20,195 nt of DNA from Fragilariopsis cylindrus CCMP1102 (taxonomy: Eukaryota; Bacillariophyta; Bacillariophyceae; Bacillariales; Bacillariaceae), in contig FMBT01000059.1 of NCBI GenBank assembly GCA_900095095.1, forward strand, positions 1 through 20,195, read 5' to 3'. Shown piece after piece: positions 5,931-14,870 of the stretch (position 1 is its first letter; each line of letters starts with the position of its first letter). The notes below the pieces were generated by a model. It was not told the origin of the DNA, did not search any database, and saw only the letters and a program-made list of their open reading frames with translations. A program made the position numbers and the translations under genes.

Positions 5931-8863
5931 ATGAAAAGCGAAGAAACTGCATGGCATGACACAAGTAGCTGCAGCAGCAGCGACGATAACGACGACGATG
6001 ATGACGACGACTACGTTGACGTCTTCGAAGGCAAACGCAACGCGAACCACCGTAGTAAACCAGTACTGCGGTTACAACGATTCAGTCATTCTCCCACAAA
6101 GGTAAGATCAAAGAAAGAGTATTCCAAGAAGAAAACGACAAAAGCAATCACATCTACTACGACAAAAACAATTACAACTACCCAAAATAAAACAATAAAT
6201 CGTCGAAGGCAAAAAAGAATCCAATCGCCACCATCGCAACAGCTACAACAAAGTAGGCAACGACAGCGACGAAGAACGACTACTAACGGTAACCTCAGCG
6301 ATACTAGTAACAGTAATAGTAGTAATAGTAGCAGCAGTGATGATGATGAGATTTCCTTCCAAAAGTCACGATTATCAGTCAATAATCAGGGCGGTAAGAA
6401 GAGAATAACAGCCATCGATAGCAAGAAAAACAATTTCGATAGTGATAATGATAGTGATGATACAGCAGAACTGCTAAGAAATTTGCCTAGAAATCACCTC
6501 CAGCGAAAGATGATAACATGAATATGACCAGCAGTAGTTCTCCTCCGTTGGTTAGGTGCTTCTCCCCGAAGAAACTATCAAGGAACAACAACGATATTAC
6601 AATATCATCATTGCTAGCGTCGAATAATGGCCTATGTGCAGATAGCGTTGAAGCTGCCGTCGATGATGACGATGATGACAAAAGCTCAGTTGACAATATG
6701 ATGGAACGGACCAGGCAACTTCCTATGGAACGTGGTTGTCATAAACTCGAACGGAATAACAATGATATAGTGAACGGAATACCTTGTAGTAGTAAAGATA
6801 ATTATTCGCAGCAAAAACCAAAAGGTACTCTGAGTCAGTGCTCACTAAAGGATTGTCACACCTCATCTGAGGAACACACTTCCAATAAGCAATCGCCCCA
6901 TGACGACACTCCTATTCAATTTCTACTGCCTCCACAATCTTCGTCTTCAGAAGAATCGGGATCAGATGACGATAATGACACCGATGAAGATCGAGGAGAT
7001 GAGGAGGAGGAAAAAAAGGAAGAAGAAATGGACTCGAATACGGAGTATATCTCCCAAACTAATGACCTCATTGAAGGAAGTTATCTGAATGGCGAAATAC
7101 GAAATCCATATGCGAAAACTACGACAACGACTCATCATTCTCGGCGTATGACAAAGAATACTCGAGATTCATTCGGTGGTACTATGACAAATGGCAATCT
7201 TCTCTCCACGGACGATTTTACCGTCGCGAAACAAAAAAGCAACACTCAAAATCAACACCGATCTTATCAACAACATCAAGAAGGATCACTACATACAAAA
7301 TCAAACGAAGAATTGTTCCATGAATCTTTCTTAGATGGAGAAATCAATAACGATATAGTCAATACCAGAAGGAAGGACGATGTGCCTTCTCATCAATCTG
7401 GAATTAATAATAATACATCCGAGCCACAGTACAACAAATACAGAGAAAATGAACAGCCACAACAACGAATTGATCAATATAATCGAATAGAACCGTTCGA
7501 GGCGGCCTTCGTCGACCACCATGCTTCTTCTTCTACAAATGCTGCTAGTTCTGATTTTCGTCATCCACCGCCGCAGGAATCCTCCGATCAACGATGTGAC
7601 GATGCTAGAACTAATAAAAAATCATTTGGTGAAATATTCTTCGACGGACATCCTCCTCCTACTAGTCAAGATGATGTCACAAAACATACAAATGATATGC
7701 AACAACCATTACCACAAGAGTATATCGATTTAGTCAATTCCGACAGTGAAGGAGAGAACCAACACAATCGTCACAATAACCATCAGGAGCATACATCAGC
7801 ACGGGTCTTTCACGACAATACTGATGCTAGTAGTAGTGCACAATGGGGTCGACAATCGCCAGCGAGGAGCCCAAAGTTCAACATTGCTGCTAGAGGCTTT
7901 ATTCACAACAAACCACGGGCTACCTTCACTGATAACCCAAATAGTACAAGGAGAAGCGATAATCATAGATCTCACGATGATGACATTTATTTCGAAAAAA
8001 ATGATCGAGCAAGTATGCTCCCCGCACCGAGGAGAGTAACACAATATCATGCTAACCAACTTCGACGGCAAGAATTCCAGCAACAGCAACAATCGAATCC
8101 CACCCAACAACACACTGCAGCTATTGGTAGCATACCACGCCCATGGCCACCAAGCGTCGGCCGGACAACGCGAAGGTTGAGGGATGCTACTGCAAGTAAT
8201 GTTTCATTGGCTGCCAATGTTGTATCAAATAAAAATCGCAATCCTACATCCCGATTGCCCACCCCAAGCACTACTTCTGTGATTCAACCGTCATTACTCC
8301 AGCGTCGCAATAACACAATTAATACTAATACTAATAATAGTGGTGACATTCGTAATTTCGTCAGTAGACGACCCAGGCTAGTGGATGAAACTAGAATGAG
8401 GTCAATGGAAAATGTCAGGTCAAGCCGACACGACCTACAAGGGCATACAAATGTGACAATGATGAAAAACCCGCCACCAGCTGCGAAACGAAGATCGCAA
8501 CAAGAGGAAGAAGATGACGATGTTATTGAAGTATACAAGGATGAAACAGCTCCACCAGCTCCCGCTCGTAGAGCAAAAAGAACAACAACAACAACACGGG
8601 CCAAACCGAAAGTAAAGACAAAACGGAAACGCGCGACCTCAAGGAAAGCAAAGCCTAGAAAAGGTGGCAGAAAACGAATTGCTAGTACCCGAGGGAAGGG
8701 AAGAGGAGGAAATAAATTTGGCAGACGCGGTGGTGCAGCTGGTGGAGGAGGGGATGCCACTTCCGGGGCATGGGGTCCAACCGGTGGTGGATGGGCTTCC
8801 GCACCACCAGTCCATCGCGAAGACCCTGCATTTCAAAATGTCGGAGCGGAGATTTCATTTTAA
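5931..8863 (+). CDS. Large disordered, probably nuclear protein with SUMO-interacting-like motifs and a four-copy short motif
   Basis: I do not recognise a family. The best model joins 5931-6393 to 6504-8863, removing a 110-nt intron (donor GCG/GTAAGA, CTAAG branch-like site near 6474, acceptor CACCTCCAG). That keeps the frame and gives 940 residues. Unspliced, two frames overlap at ATGA (6518-6521). The protein is almost wholly low complexity (S, D, N, Q, H). Visible elements, numbered in the spliced model, are: CDK-type sites SPTK, SPKK and SPARSPK; acidic Ser/Asp blocks; four copies of a hydrophobic motif resembling SFLDGE at about 340-354, 421-437, 484-495 and 527-538; YIDLVNSDSEGE at about 561-572 and DDDVIEVYKDE near 825-835, both SIM-like; a strongly basic Lys/Arg tail with GRGG segments; and a short hydrophobic C-terminus ending EISF. 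The composition suggests a chromatin-associated, SUMO-binding scaffold. That function is inferred only. Confidence 0.7.
6394..6503 (+). other. Probable 110-nt intron in the SIM-motif protein gene
   Basis: The donor GTAAGA follows GGCG, and the acceptor CACCTCCAG precedes CGAAAG. A CTAAG branch-like site lies about 28 bases before the acceptor. Splicing leaves one base (G) before the intron and CG after it, forming an Ala codon and linking the two reading frames exactly. The alternative intron 6102-6490 is also in phase, but would remove a 389-nt stretch that is fully open and codes for the same Ser/Asp-rich style. Confidence 0.6.
7061..7656 (+). repeat. Four diverged copies of a short hydrophobic-acidic peptide motif
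   Basis: Four segments share the pattern hydrophobic-x-[EG]-[SAI]-[FY]-[LVF]-[DN]-[GH]: LIEGSYLNGEI (7061-7099), LFHESFLDGEI (7304-7347), PFEAAFVDHH (7485-7525) and SFGEIFFDGH (7617-7656). They sit 130-240 bases apart in otherwise polar disordered sequence. Codon use differs between copies, so this is not a recent DNA-level repeat. Repeated short linear motifs of this kind usually dock multiple copies of one partner. Confidence 0.55.
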
Positions 8864-9678
8864 ATGACTTCAGTCAGCCTCATGATGATCTGAAATCTCG
8901 ATAAGATAAGCTGTGGTATACGGATGGGCGAATATAGCCTCAACGTACCTATTTCATATATCCATCCAAATAGTATATTAGTTAGTTGCAGTCTTTTTTA
9001 GAATCGTAATACTCAATAATAGCTGCTTCGAAGTAGCCATAAGCTACAGCATTTACTTCTATCCTTACAACATTTGTTCTTTGTTATGAAACAATAAAAT
9101 TGAATTTCTCACGGCATGCCAATGCCTCTTTGCGATACATCGCAAAGATTACCCTCAAATATTAGTGCAAAGATGATACTATCTAGTGTGCGTCCCTTGT
9201 CTAACCCAAACTTGGAAAATGTACTTCGTTTCGATAGCTGGTAGTGCTGCATATAAAGGCCCTCTTGTCTAGATATCCATCAACAGTCGCGGGAAAGAAA
9301 ACTACCGCCGGTCCCTTTATTACGAGGAGAAACTTGAAGATTTAATGCGGGAAAGTAAGTCGGTTTTTCGCATACAAGGTACACTGTACCAGAATGAGAA
9401 AGCGTGAACAATTTATTCCACGAATCAAAACTCATTTAATTTTGATGTTACTTTACAGCTTCTACTTTACTCAGTTGAAACGTAAGTGTATGATATTCAA
9501 TATGTGCATATCTTGGTATTCAATATCAAGTACAGTGTAGGTAAACTTTTATTTACTTGTCAACTCAAAAAGAGAGTAGCCACACACACTATACAAACGA
9601 CAAGCAACACGATGGCCAACAGCAATACAGGACCAGTCAACTCGAGCAAAGATAGTATCACACAAACGACAAACGACT
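8864..9678. other. Spacer upstream of the kinase gene
   Basis: No supported gene. AATAAA at 9093-9098 may end the upstream gene. A 22-bp palindrome follows at 9127-9148. TATAAAGG at 9252-9259 is a possible TATA box for the kinase gene. The last 90 bases contain a tandem duplication of the kinase start region, which creates an upstream open frame at 9612-9692. Confidence 0.6.
9127..9148. repeat. 22-bp palindrome between the SIM-motif gene and the kinase gene
   Basis: TCTTTGCGAT and ATCGCAAAGA are perfect 10-base inverted arms with a 2-base spacer (AC). It lies about 265 bases after the upstream stop codon and just past an AATAAA. The 2-base spacer is too small for an unstrained RNA hairpin loop, although opening the inner pairs would allow one. 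A dimeric DNA-binding-protein site is the simpler reading. Confidence 0.6.
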
Positions 9679-9712
9679 ATGGCCAACAATAATACAGGGC
9701 CCAGACCACCTT
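9593..9712 (+). repeat. Imperfect tandem duplication covering the kinase start codon
   Basis: The segment beginning ACAAACGACAAGCAACACGATGG at 9593 recurs from 9662 as ACAAACGACAAACGACTATGG. Both copies continue as ATGGCCAACA, AATACAGG and CC. Copy starts are 69 bases apart but the two ATGs are 67 apart, so two bases were lost in between. Both ATGs have A at -3 and G at +4. Confidence 0.8.
9612..9692 (+). other. Upstream open reading frame overlapping the kinase start
   Basis: The duplicated first ATG opens a 26-codon frame whose first residues (MANSNTGP) mimic the kinase N-terminus (MANNNTGP). It runs in a different frame and stops at 9692, 11 bases past the kinase ATG. If the mRNA includes it, ribosomes starting here would bypass the kinase start, so it should reduce kinase translation unless scanning is leaky. 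An indel in the assembly is an alternative. Confidence 0.45.
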
Positions 9713-10833
9713 TAGAGGAAAATTTTCATCAGAATTTATTCATCGATGATTGTATAACCAATCCACAGAATCTCGTCATTCTTCCACCTGATTGTCACAT
9801 CAATAGTATAGAAAATTCCAGTCAATTAAATAAAATTACAGTGGATGTCGTAAAAGCGAATAATCCATCGTTCTGTTATATGCGGATAAATCATATTTCA
9901 CCAATCGATCTTAGTCATCATTATCCGGGTTGGGGATGTGTATATTTTGGAGTTATTCTTCCCAAAGTACAAGATGGTGTATTCCAAATGCAAAATCCAA
10001 ATAAGGCACAGAAGGTCGCGATCAAGCGATTATCAAGATCGGTCGTATGTGAATATTTAAGTAAAGGAGGTAATGAGAACCCATATAAGGAAATTCAAAG
10101 AATGCAGACTATAGGAGATAATCATCACGTATTGGGTATATATGAAGCACTTCAGGATGAACAATTTTTATACATTATTACAAAATATTGTGAGGGAGGT
10201 AATTTAGTTCCTTGGATATTCCAAAAACGTGATCATATTCATGAGAAGTTTGGTGGTTTCGCTGCGGTTTATCAGAATATATTAGAAAACGTTGACTATT
10301 TGCATCGGAATTATATCTGTCACCGTGATCTATCTCCAGACAACTGCATGGTTCTCAACAGACGTATTGTTTTTAATGACCTCGCTATGTCATTTCGAAT
10401 TCCTCAAGGTGGCATAACGTCTAGAACGGGAGGATTCTTTGGAAAAACAGCATATTTACCACCAGAAATCGTATCAGGATTTCATTACTTTAAGGCAACG
10501 AGTTGTGATTTATGGAGTTCTGTTGTTATATTATTTAACTTAGTTACGGGAGAGATTGCATGGGAAACGAGTCTACCTACTGACAGGAGATTCCGGTATC
10601 TTGTGTTAGCGGGAGGTCTTTCTCGTATACCAGTCAACGAACGTACAGTTGAGATGCTAGCAGATGAACCTATAACGTCTGATCTTCGATCACTAGCGGA
10701 AATATGTATGAATCTTAATCCCGCTGTTGCAGATTTATTAGAGGGCGTTCTTCAATTGGATCCCAATCAACGTTGGAAAACCGATCAAGTAAAAAATTGT
10801 CTTTGGTTGGAAGCTTCCAGACAACTGGGGTAA
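9679..10833 (+). CDS. Atypical Ser/Thr protein kinase (HRDLS catalytic loop, DLA in place of DFG)
   Basis: A 384-residue single-exon protein, mostly kinase domain after an N-terminal extension of about 80 residues. Landmarks are: a degenerate glycine loop, GWGCVYFGV (84-92); VAIK with Lys116; a likely helix-C Glu138; HRDLSPDN at 215-222, with catalytic Asp217 and Asn222 and Ser in place of the usual Lys; NDLAMS at 233-238, where Asp234 is kept but DFG has become DLA; PPE at 261-263 in place of APE; and CDLW with Asp277. All residues needed for ATP and Mg2+ handling are therefore present, so activity is plausible despite the unusual activation-segment start. The HRDLS loop is common among stramenopile kinases. 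No transmembrane or accessory domain is seen. I cannot assign a subfamily. The start used is the second of two duplicated ATGs because only it is in frame. Confidence 0.85.
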   Translation: MANNNTGPRPPLEENFHQNLFIDDCITNPQNLVILPPDCHINSIENSSQLNKITVDVVKANNPSFCYMRINHISPIDLSHHYPGWGCVYFGVILPKVQDGVFQMQNPNKAQKVAIKRLSRSVVCEYLSKGGNENPYKEIQRMQTIGDNHHVLGIYEALQDEQFLYIITKYCEGGNLVPWIFQKRDHIHEKFGGFAAVYQNILENVDYLHRNYICHRDLSPDNCMVLNRRIVFNDLAMSFRIPQGGITSRTGGFFGKTAYLPPEIVSGFHYFKATSCDLWSSVVILFNLVTGEIAWETSLPTDRRFRYLVLAGGLSRIPVNERTVEMLADEPITSDLRSLAEICMNLNPAVADLLEGVLQLDPNQRWKTDQVKNCLWLEASRQLG

Positions 10834-11825
10834 ATGATAATAATAAAATCGATCGCTTCACACAAAAATAGATACAATGCAATTTGGATCTATTTCTAAT
10901 GTATGATTGCATGGTTTTATCTGAGAACAACGACTGTCACGACTACGACGCAATATCAAGGAAGGGGCTGTTAATATAACTTTGCGGGTACGACCGCGGC
11001 TAGAAAGGATTCTCCTTTAACGCTTGCAAATGCTTCTATCAATTTTAGATTGTAATAGATATAAAAAAGAATGAAATGTGGATCAGAACTAATATTGATA
11101 CAGGCTATGGGGTCAATGCTGATCCTTATGGGGGATTTTACGGAAGTTGCACATCTAAGGCGAAAACTTTTCACTTTTGCTTTCCTCTAAAATGGGAAAT
11201 ATAAATTCCTTATATGAATAGAAGAACACAATAGTGCATTTTCACACTGCACTACTGAGTTCTTGCTGTGTTTATGGTACCATTCTAATAGTATTCATAT
11301 AATCATTATTTCTCTTATCTATGAGACGAATTTTTATTTTACATGAATTAATTTGCATTCTGAAGAAAATTCGATTCGTCTCAAACCGCCACATGCAACT
11401 AAACCCAAGTAGTAATGAAAAATTCTATTCCTTGTGCTACTAGTATTCTAAATGCTTGTGGTATGAAAACAGAATGATGACACTCACAAATACAAAAGTT
11501 AATTTTTTTTTTGGCGATCGAACTTTTTAATCACGCCCAGTCACACATACCGGTACTTTATTTTGGTAACTCATTATACTGTACATCTTCAGTCAGAAGA
11601 GATATGTGGCAAATAACAACAACGAGCTTCGCATTGAAGCCTAACCATGTTGTCATAAAATAAACGTATTAACAAAAGAACCAAAAAGTAACAAGTGCAT
11701 TTACCAAACGGGCCCTCAGCTGCATCAGATATTAGTCGAGCTTAGGTCTGGTACAGTATAGCAATAATCCCACCCAATATATTCGTTATCTTCTTATAAT
11801 AAAAGAACCATAATACCGGTTTACG
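10834..11825. other. 1-kb spacer between the kinase and the Golgi-protein gene
   Basis: No supported gene; the open frames on the minus strand here lack any recognisable composition. An AATAAA follows the kinase stop within about 15 bases. The inverted pair GAGACGAAT (11323-11331) and ATTCGTCTC (11374-11382) has a 42-base loop and may be chance. AT-rich sequence just before 11826 would be the promoter and leader of the next gene. Confidence 0.6.
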
Positions 11826-13021
11826 ATGACATCTGTATTCGATGACGACGATTCCGAACCATCCTGGTTGGACACAGAAAATGATAAAACGTAAGAACGA
11901 ATTAAATTTTCTATGATAACACCTCAGAAAGGAAAATAAAAATACGAAATGTTCTACTGTATTTCATCAATATCGTTCAAAACTAACATTGTCTGTCTCC
12001 CGTTATAAAACCTTATTTCCAAACAAATTATATAAAAAAGGCATAGAAAAGAAATCGAACCGCTTTTGTTTGGTAGTGGAAAACTTACTTAGATGACCCA
12101 CCTGGCGAAGATGATAGTAATAATAATCCAGGGAATATAAAATTTGGTGGTGGATACCAAAATCAACATAAACAACAGCAAAATCAAAATAATAGTAATG
12201 ATGATGATGAAACGGTCGGTAGTACTAAAAGTAAATCGTCTGCAGTATCGTGGCAACCCTGGGGAGGAGAAAAAGCGAAATCCAAACCCAAAAGTTATGG
12301 ATCAACATCAACCAACAGAAGTTCATTATGGACAATACCAACCCCAGCAACCGCACCCAGCAACAATAACAACAATGATGATAAAGATAATGGCAATGGC
12401 AATGAAAACTCGGGGAACCAACAACAACAACAACCGGATCCTACTAGTATCGATGCGGGTGATTATTCAACAGTAATTACGTACAATCAGACTTCAGGTC
12501 GTCCCGATAAGCCTAAAAGAGATTGGCCCGTGAAAGTATTTTTCGTCATTCAAACATATGCACTATTAACGTGCCTAACTTTGTTGAATTCTCAGTTATT
12601 GCCAATTATATTCATTCCAATTTCCAAATTCGATAAAGCTTATCTTGCATTGAAAATATACATGTGTATATTTACTATCTTTTTTATGATCGTTGAGATT
12701 GATCGTCCTATTCCATGTATTAATAATACAATATTCCTAGTAACGTACGTAACGAGAGGATTTGTATACACATTTTTTGGATTGATTTGTTTCGAGGAGG
12801 CATTTATCGGAAGACTTCAGGAAGAGGCATCAACATCGGTATTGAATTTTTCATGGTTTGCTATTGCAAATCGTGTGTCGGCCATTGCTCTAATTTCCTT
12901 AGGAGCATTGTACTTCCTAATGGGAATATTTTGTTTACAGAAGATACGGAATAAATATGTTTACGGTGATCGTGCAAAATTGAAAGCATATCGAACCGCT
13001 ATGAAGACATTCTTAGCCTGA
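11826..13021 (+). CDS. Four-TM Golgi membrane protein, COPI-associated/TVP15-like (5' exon structure uncertain)
   Basis: The conserved part (12530-13021) has four transmembrane segments and the motif TRGFVYTFFGLICFEEA, resembling the COPI-associated/TVP15 Golgi vesicle protein family; family assignment is by pattern. This frame stays open upstream to a stop at 12074-12076 but has no Met, and it encodes a long D/N/Q-rich cytosolic region. The likely first exon is 11826-11890 (MTSVFDDDDSEPSWLDTEND and on), ending at GTAAGA. No single intron with a good acceptor joins the frames. Removing 11891-12046 and a 20-nt GT-AG stretch at 12073-12092 keeps the frame (339 residues). A single intron 11891-12195 with a weak acceptor also does (296 residues). 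A one-base assembly error is a third possibility. The C-terminus is short, basic and cytosolic. Confidence 0.6.
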
Positions 13022-13277
13022 AAGTTATATCAAAGTTACACAGTATGCGTATAGTAAAAAAAGAAAGAAGAGAGGAAGAAGAAATTGTGAATTGTCGTAA
13101 ATTAAAACGTTAAATTAATTCTAGTATGAATAAAAATCGAATGAATCAACTTACGGTCAAAAAGACATGTACTGTAGGACATGGGATGCACTTCAAACAA
13201 AGATTATGATTAAAAAGATGTATGAATTTTGTTGTTGTTGTCGTGGTATAAATTTATGATATTAAAATATTATATTG

Positions 13278-14870
13278 CTAGCAGTTATGAGGTGAACGCA
13301 TTCGATCTCCGCTTGGTCGATATCGACCAGCATCGGGATTCTTTTTTTGCCACCGTCGTCGTCGATCTACTGCCATTTCTTCCATCAATCGTTCTCGATC
13401 AAAACGCGTATTTCGTTTATCATTAGCACGACGATTACCCGATTCCTTAAATCGTTTCCCTTGTGATTGCCGAGCTAATCGTTGTTGCGACTTACGTGAC
13501 GATGATTGAATGATCGATCGTGCCATTTCCTCGACTAATCGTTCACCGATCTTCTTAGGTATCTTCCGACCACCCTTCGGTACAGCTAATGATACCTGAA
13601 CAAGGAGCATCCCATCATGATTTGGAATCTTATTAACATCTATATGAATTTGTCCATCAAAGTAACCCTTACCCTTCAATGTGGTTAAGGTCAATGTTGA
13701 TGACGAAGAAGGAGACGTTGCCGATCGCTGTGTCGTTTGACTTGTTGCCATCCAGTAGACAAGTCCATGTCGTCCAAAATTTCCTAAGCCTGGTACTACA
13801 ATCACACCCAAATTCTTGTCCGTATCAACGCTACCATCACCACAAATATTTCGAAGACGTTGTTTACTATTCAAAGATGAAAATTCGAGAATATTACGTT
13901 CCGATAAAATATTGACAGCATTGGTGTACAGCATATCAACGATCGTATCACGTTCTGCAATGATTTCTTCCCTGGTTTCACCCAAAGGGAATTCTTCCAA
14001 TAACTTATCTGGTGAAAGAACAAATTGAGCTGTGACGGCTTGACGCAATTCATTTTTACGGCTGAGCTTATGAACCTCTACCTTTCCGTTTAGTGTCATC
14101 GCGTTGTCATCGTTTTCGTCACCATCATTTTCATTCAGACCAGTCGCAATCAATTCTCGTCGCATTGGTATCAACAAATCATCCCAATCTTTCTTCAGTG
14201 TTTGGATACTAAGTCTCGGTGGAGAGCTTTTCTTCATCGAGGCGTACGCTGTCTTCCCTATCAGTTTATGTACATATCGATCTGGAGGTGCGAACACCGT
14301 TGTGGGACCACTCGATAAAAGTAAACTTCGACCGGACGATATGTGTATTCCTGTCCGAGGAATGGCAAGCAACGAATAGAACATTAATAATCCAATCAGA
14401 GCTGTCATCGTAAAAGTTCTAGGATTTTGTTTAGCAATTTGACGGATTGCAATACCCAAACTAGCAACAATACGAAACATTATTTTAGGTAGACTATTAC
14501 CAGTCGATGATTGTGATGCGAATGATTGTAATTCTGATAATAATTGAGGATCCTGTTGTAAATCTTGTGCGTTCTTTTCGATCATTTGATATAAGTCGTT
14601 AGCAGACATACCGTTACTTTCAGCTACCTGTTCTAACGTTCCACTCGGATCAGGTGCGTTTTGAATCGCTTGTTGTAATTGGACTAATTGTTGACGTTGG
14701 TTCATCGAAAGTGGCATAGCTGGACCATCATCTTCGTTGGGCGTCCACGTTGCTTCCATAGCTGAGACGACAATAATACCTTTATTGTCATTATTATTAC
14801 CCATCATTCCTCCGATCAGAATCATCAACACACTAAAGATCAACGACCATATTTGGGGCGAACGAATCAT
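13278..14870 (-). CDS. Orphan secretory-pathway membrane protein with basic C-terminal tail
   Basis: A 530-residue single-exon protein of no recognised family. The N-terminus (about 1-22, with cleavage perhaps near VVSA at 34-37) looks like a signal peptide. Next is a Gln-rich helical segment (55-120). One strong transmembrane helix, FTMTALIGLLMFYSLLAIP (about 153-171), follows, and the rest probably lies on one side of the membrane. The core at about 325-455 looks folded (GVIVVPGLGNFGRHGLVYWM; GYFDGQIHIDVNKIP; KKIGERLVEEMARSI). The final 70 residues are very rich in Arg and Lys, as in nucleic-acid- or phosphate-binding tails. No Phe follows the predicted cleavage site, so plastid import is not indicated. 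The gene converges with the Golgi-protein gene, 256 bases apart. Function unknown; probably lineage-restricted. Confidence 0.8.
   Translation of the reverse strand: MIRSPQIWSLIFSVLMILIGGMMGNNNDNKGIIVVSAMEATWTPNEDDGPAMPLSMNQRQQLVQLQQAIQNAPDPSGTLEQVAESNGMSANDLYQMIEKNAQDLQQDPQLLSELQSFASQSSTGNSLPKIMFRIVASLGIAIRQIAKQNPRTFTMTALIGLLMFYSLLAIPRTGIHISSGRSLLLSSGPTTVFAPPDRYVHKLIGKTAYASMKKSSPPRLSIQTLKKDWDDLLIPMRRELIATGLNENDGDENDDNAMTLNGKVEVHKLSRKNELRQAVTAQFVLSPDKLLEEFPLGETREEIIAERDTIVDMLYTNAVNILSERNILEFSSLNSKQRLRNICGDGSVDTDKNLGVIVVPGLGNFGRHGLVYWMATSQTTQRSATSPSSSSTLTLTTLKGKGYFDGQIHIDVNKIPNHDGMLLVQVSLAVPKGGRKIPKKIGERLVEEMARSIIQSSSRKSQQRLARQSQGKRFKESGNRRANDKRNTRFDRERLMEEMAVDRRRRWQKKNPDAGRYRPSGDRMRSPHNC

Noticed and set aside
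5733..6382. Leftward Val- and Leu-rich frames resembling membrane proteins
   Set aside because: They are antisense to Asp-, Asn- and Ser-codon runs of the disordered protein gene.
6102..6490. Alternative 389-nt intron in the SIM-motif gene
   Set aside because: It is in phase with good sites, but the whole stretch is open and codes for the same Ser/Asp-rich style, so the shorter 6394-6503 intron was preferred; kept only as possible alternative splicing.
8284..8760. Leftward 158-codon frame
   Set aside because: Pro/Leu/Ser composition comes from antisense reading of the basic Gly/Arg tail; the sense strand has the stronger coding signal and motifs.
11323..11382. GAGACGAAT / ATTCGTCTC inverted pair as a regulatory hairpin
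   Set aside because: Only nine paired bases with a 42-base loop in AT-rich DNA; easily chance.
12144..12476. Rightward 110-codon frame rich in Met/Ile/Asn
   Set aside because: It is another frame of the N/Q/D-rich exon of the Golgi-protein gene; the frame continuing into the TM segments is the real one.
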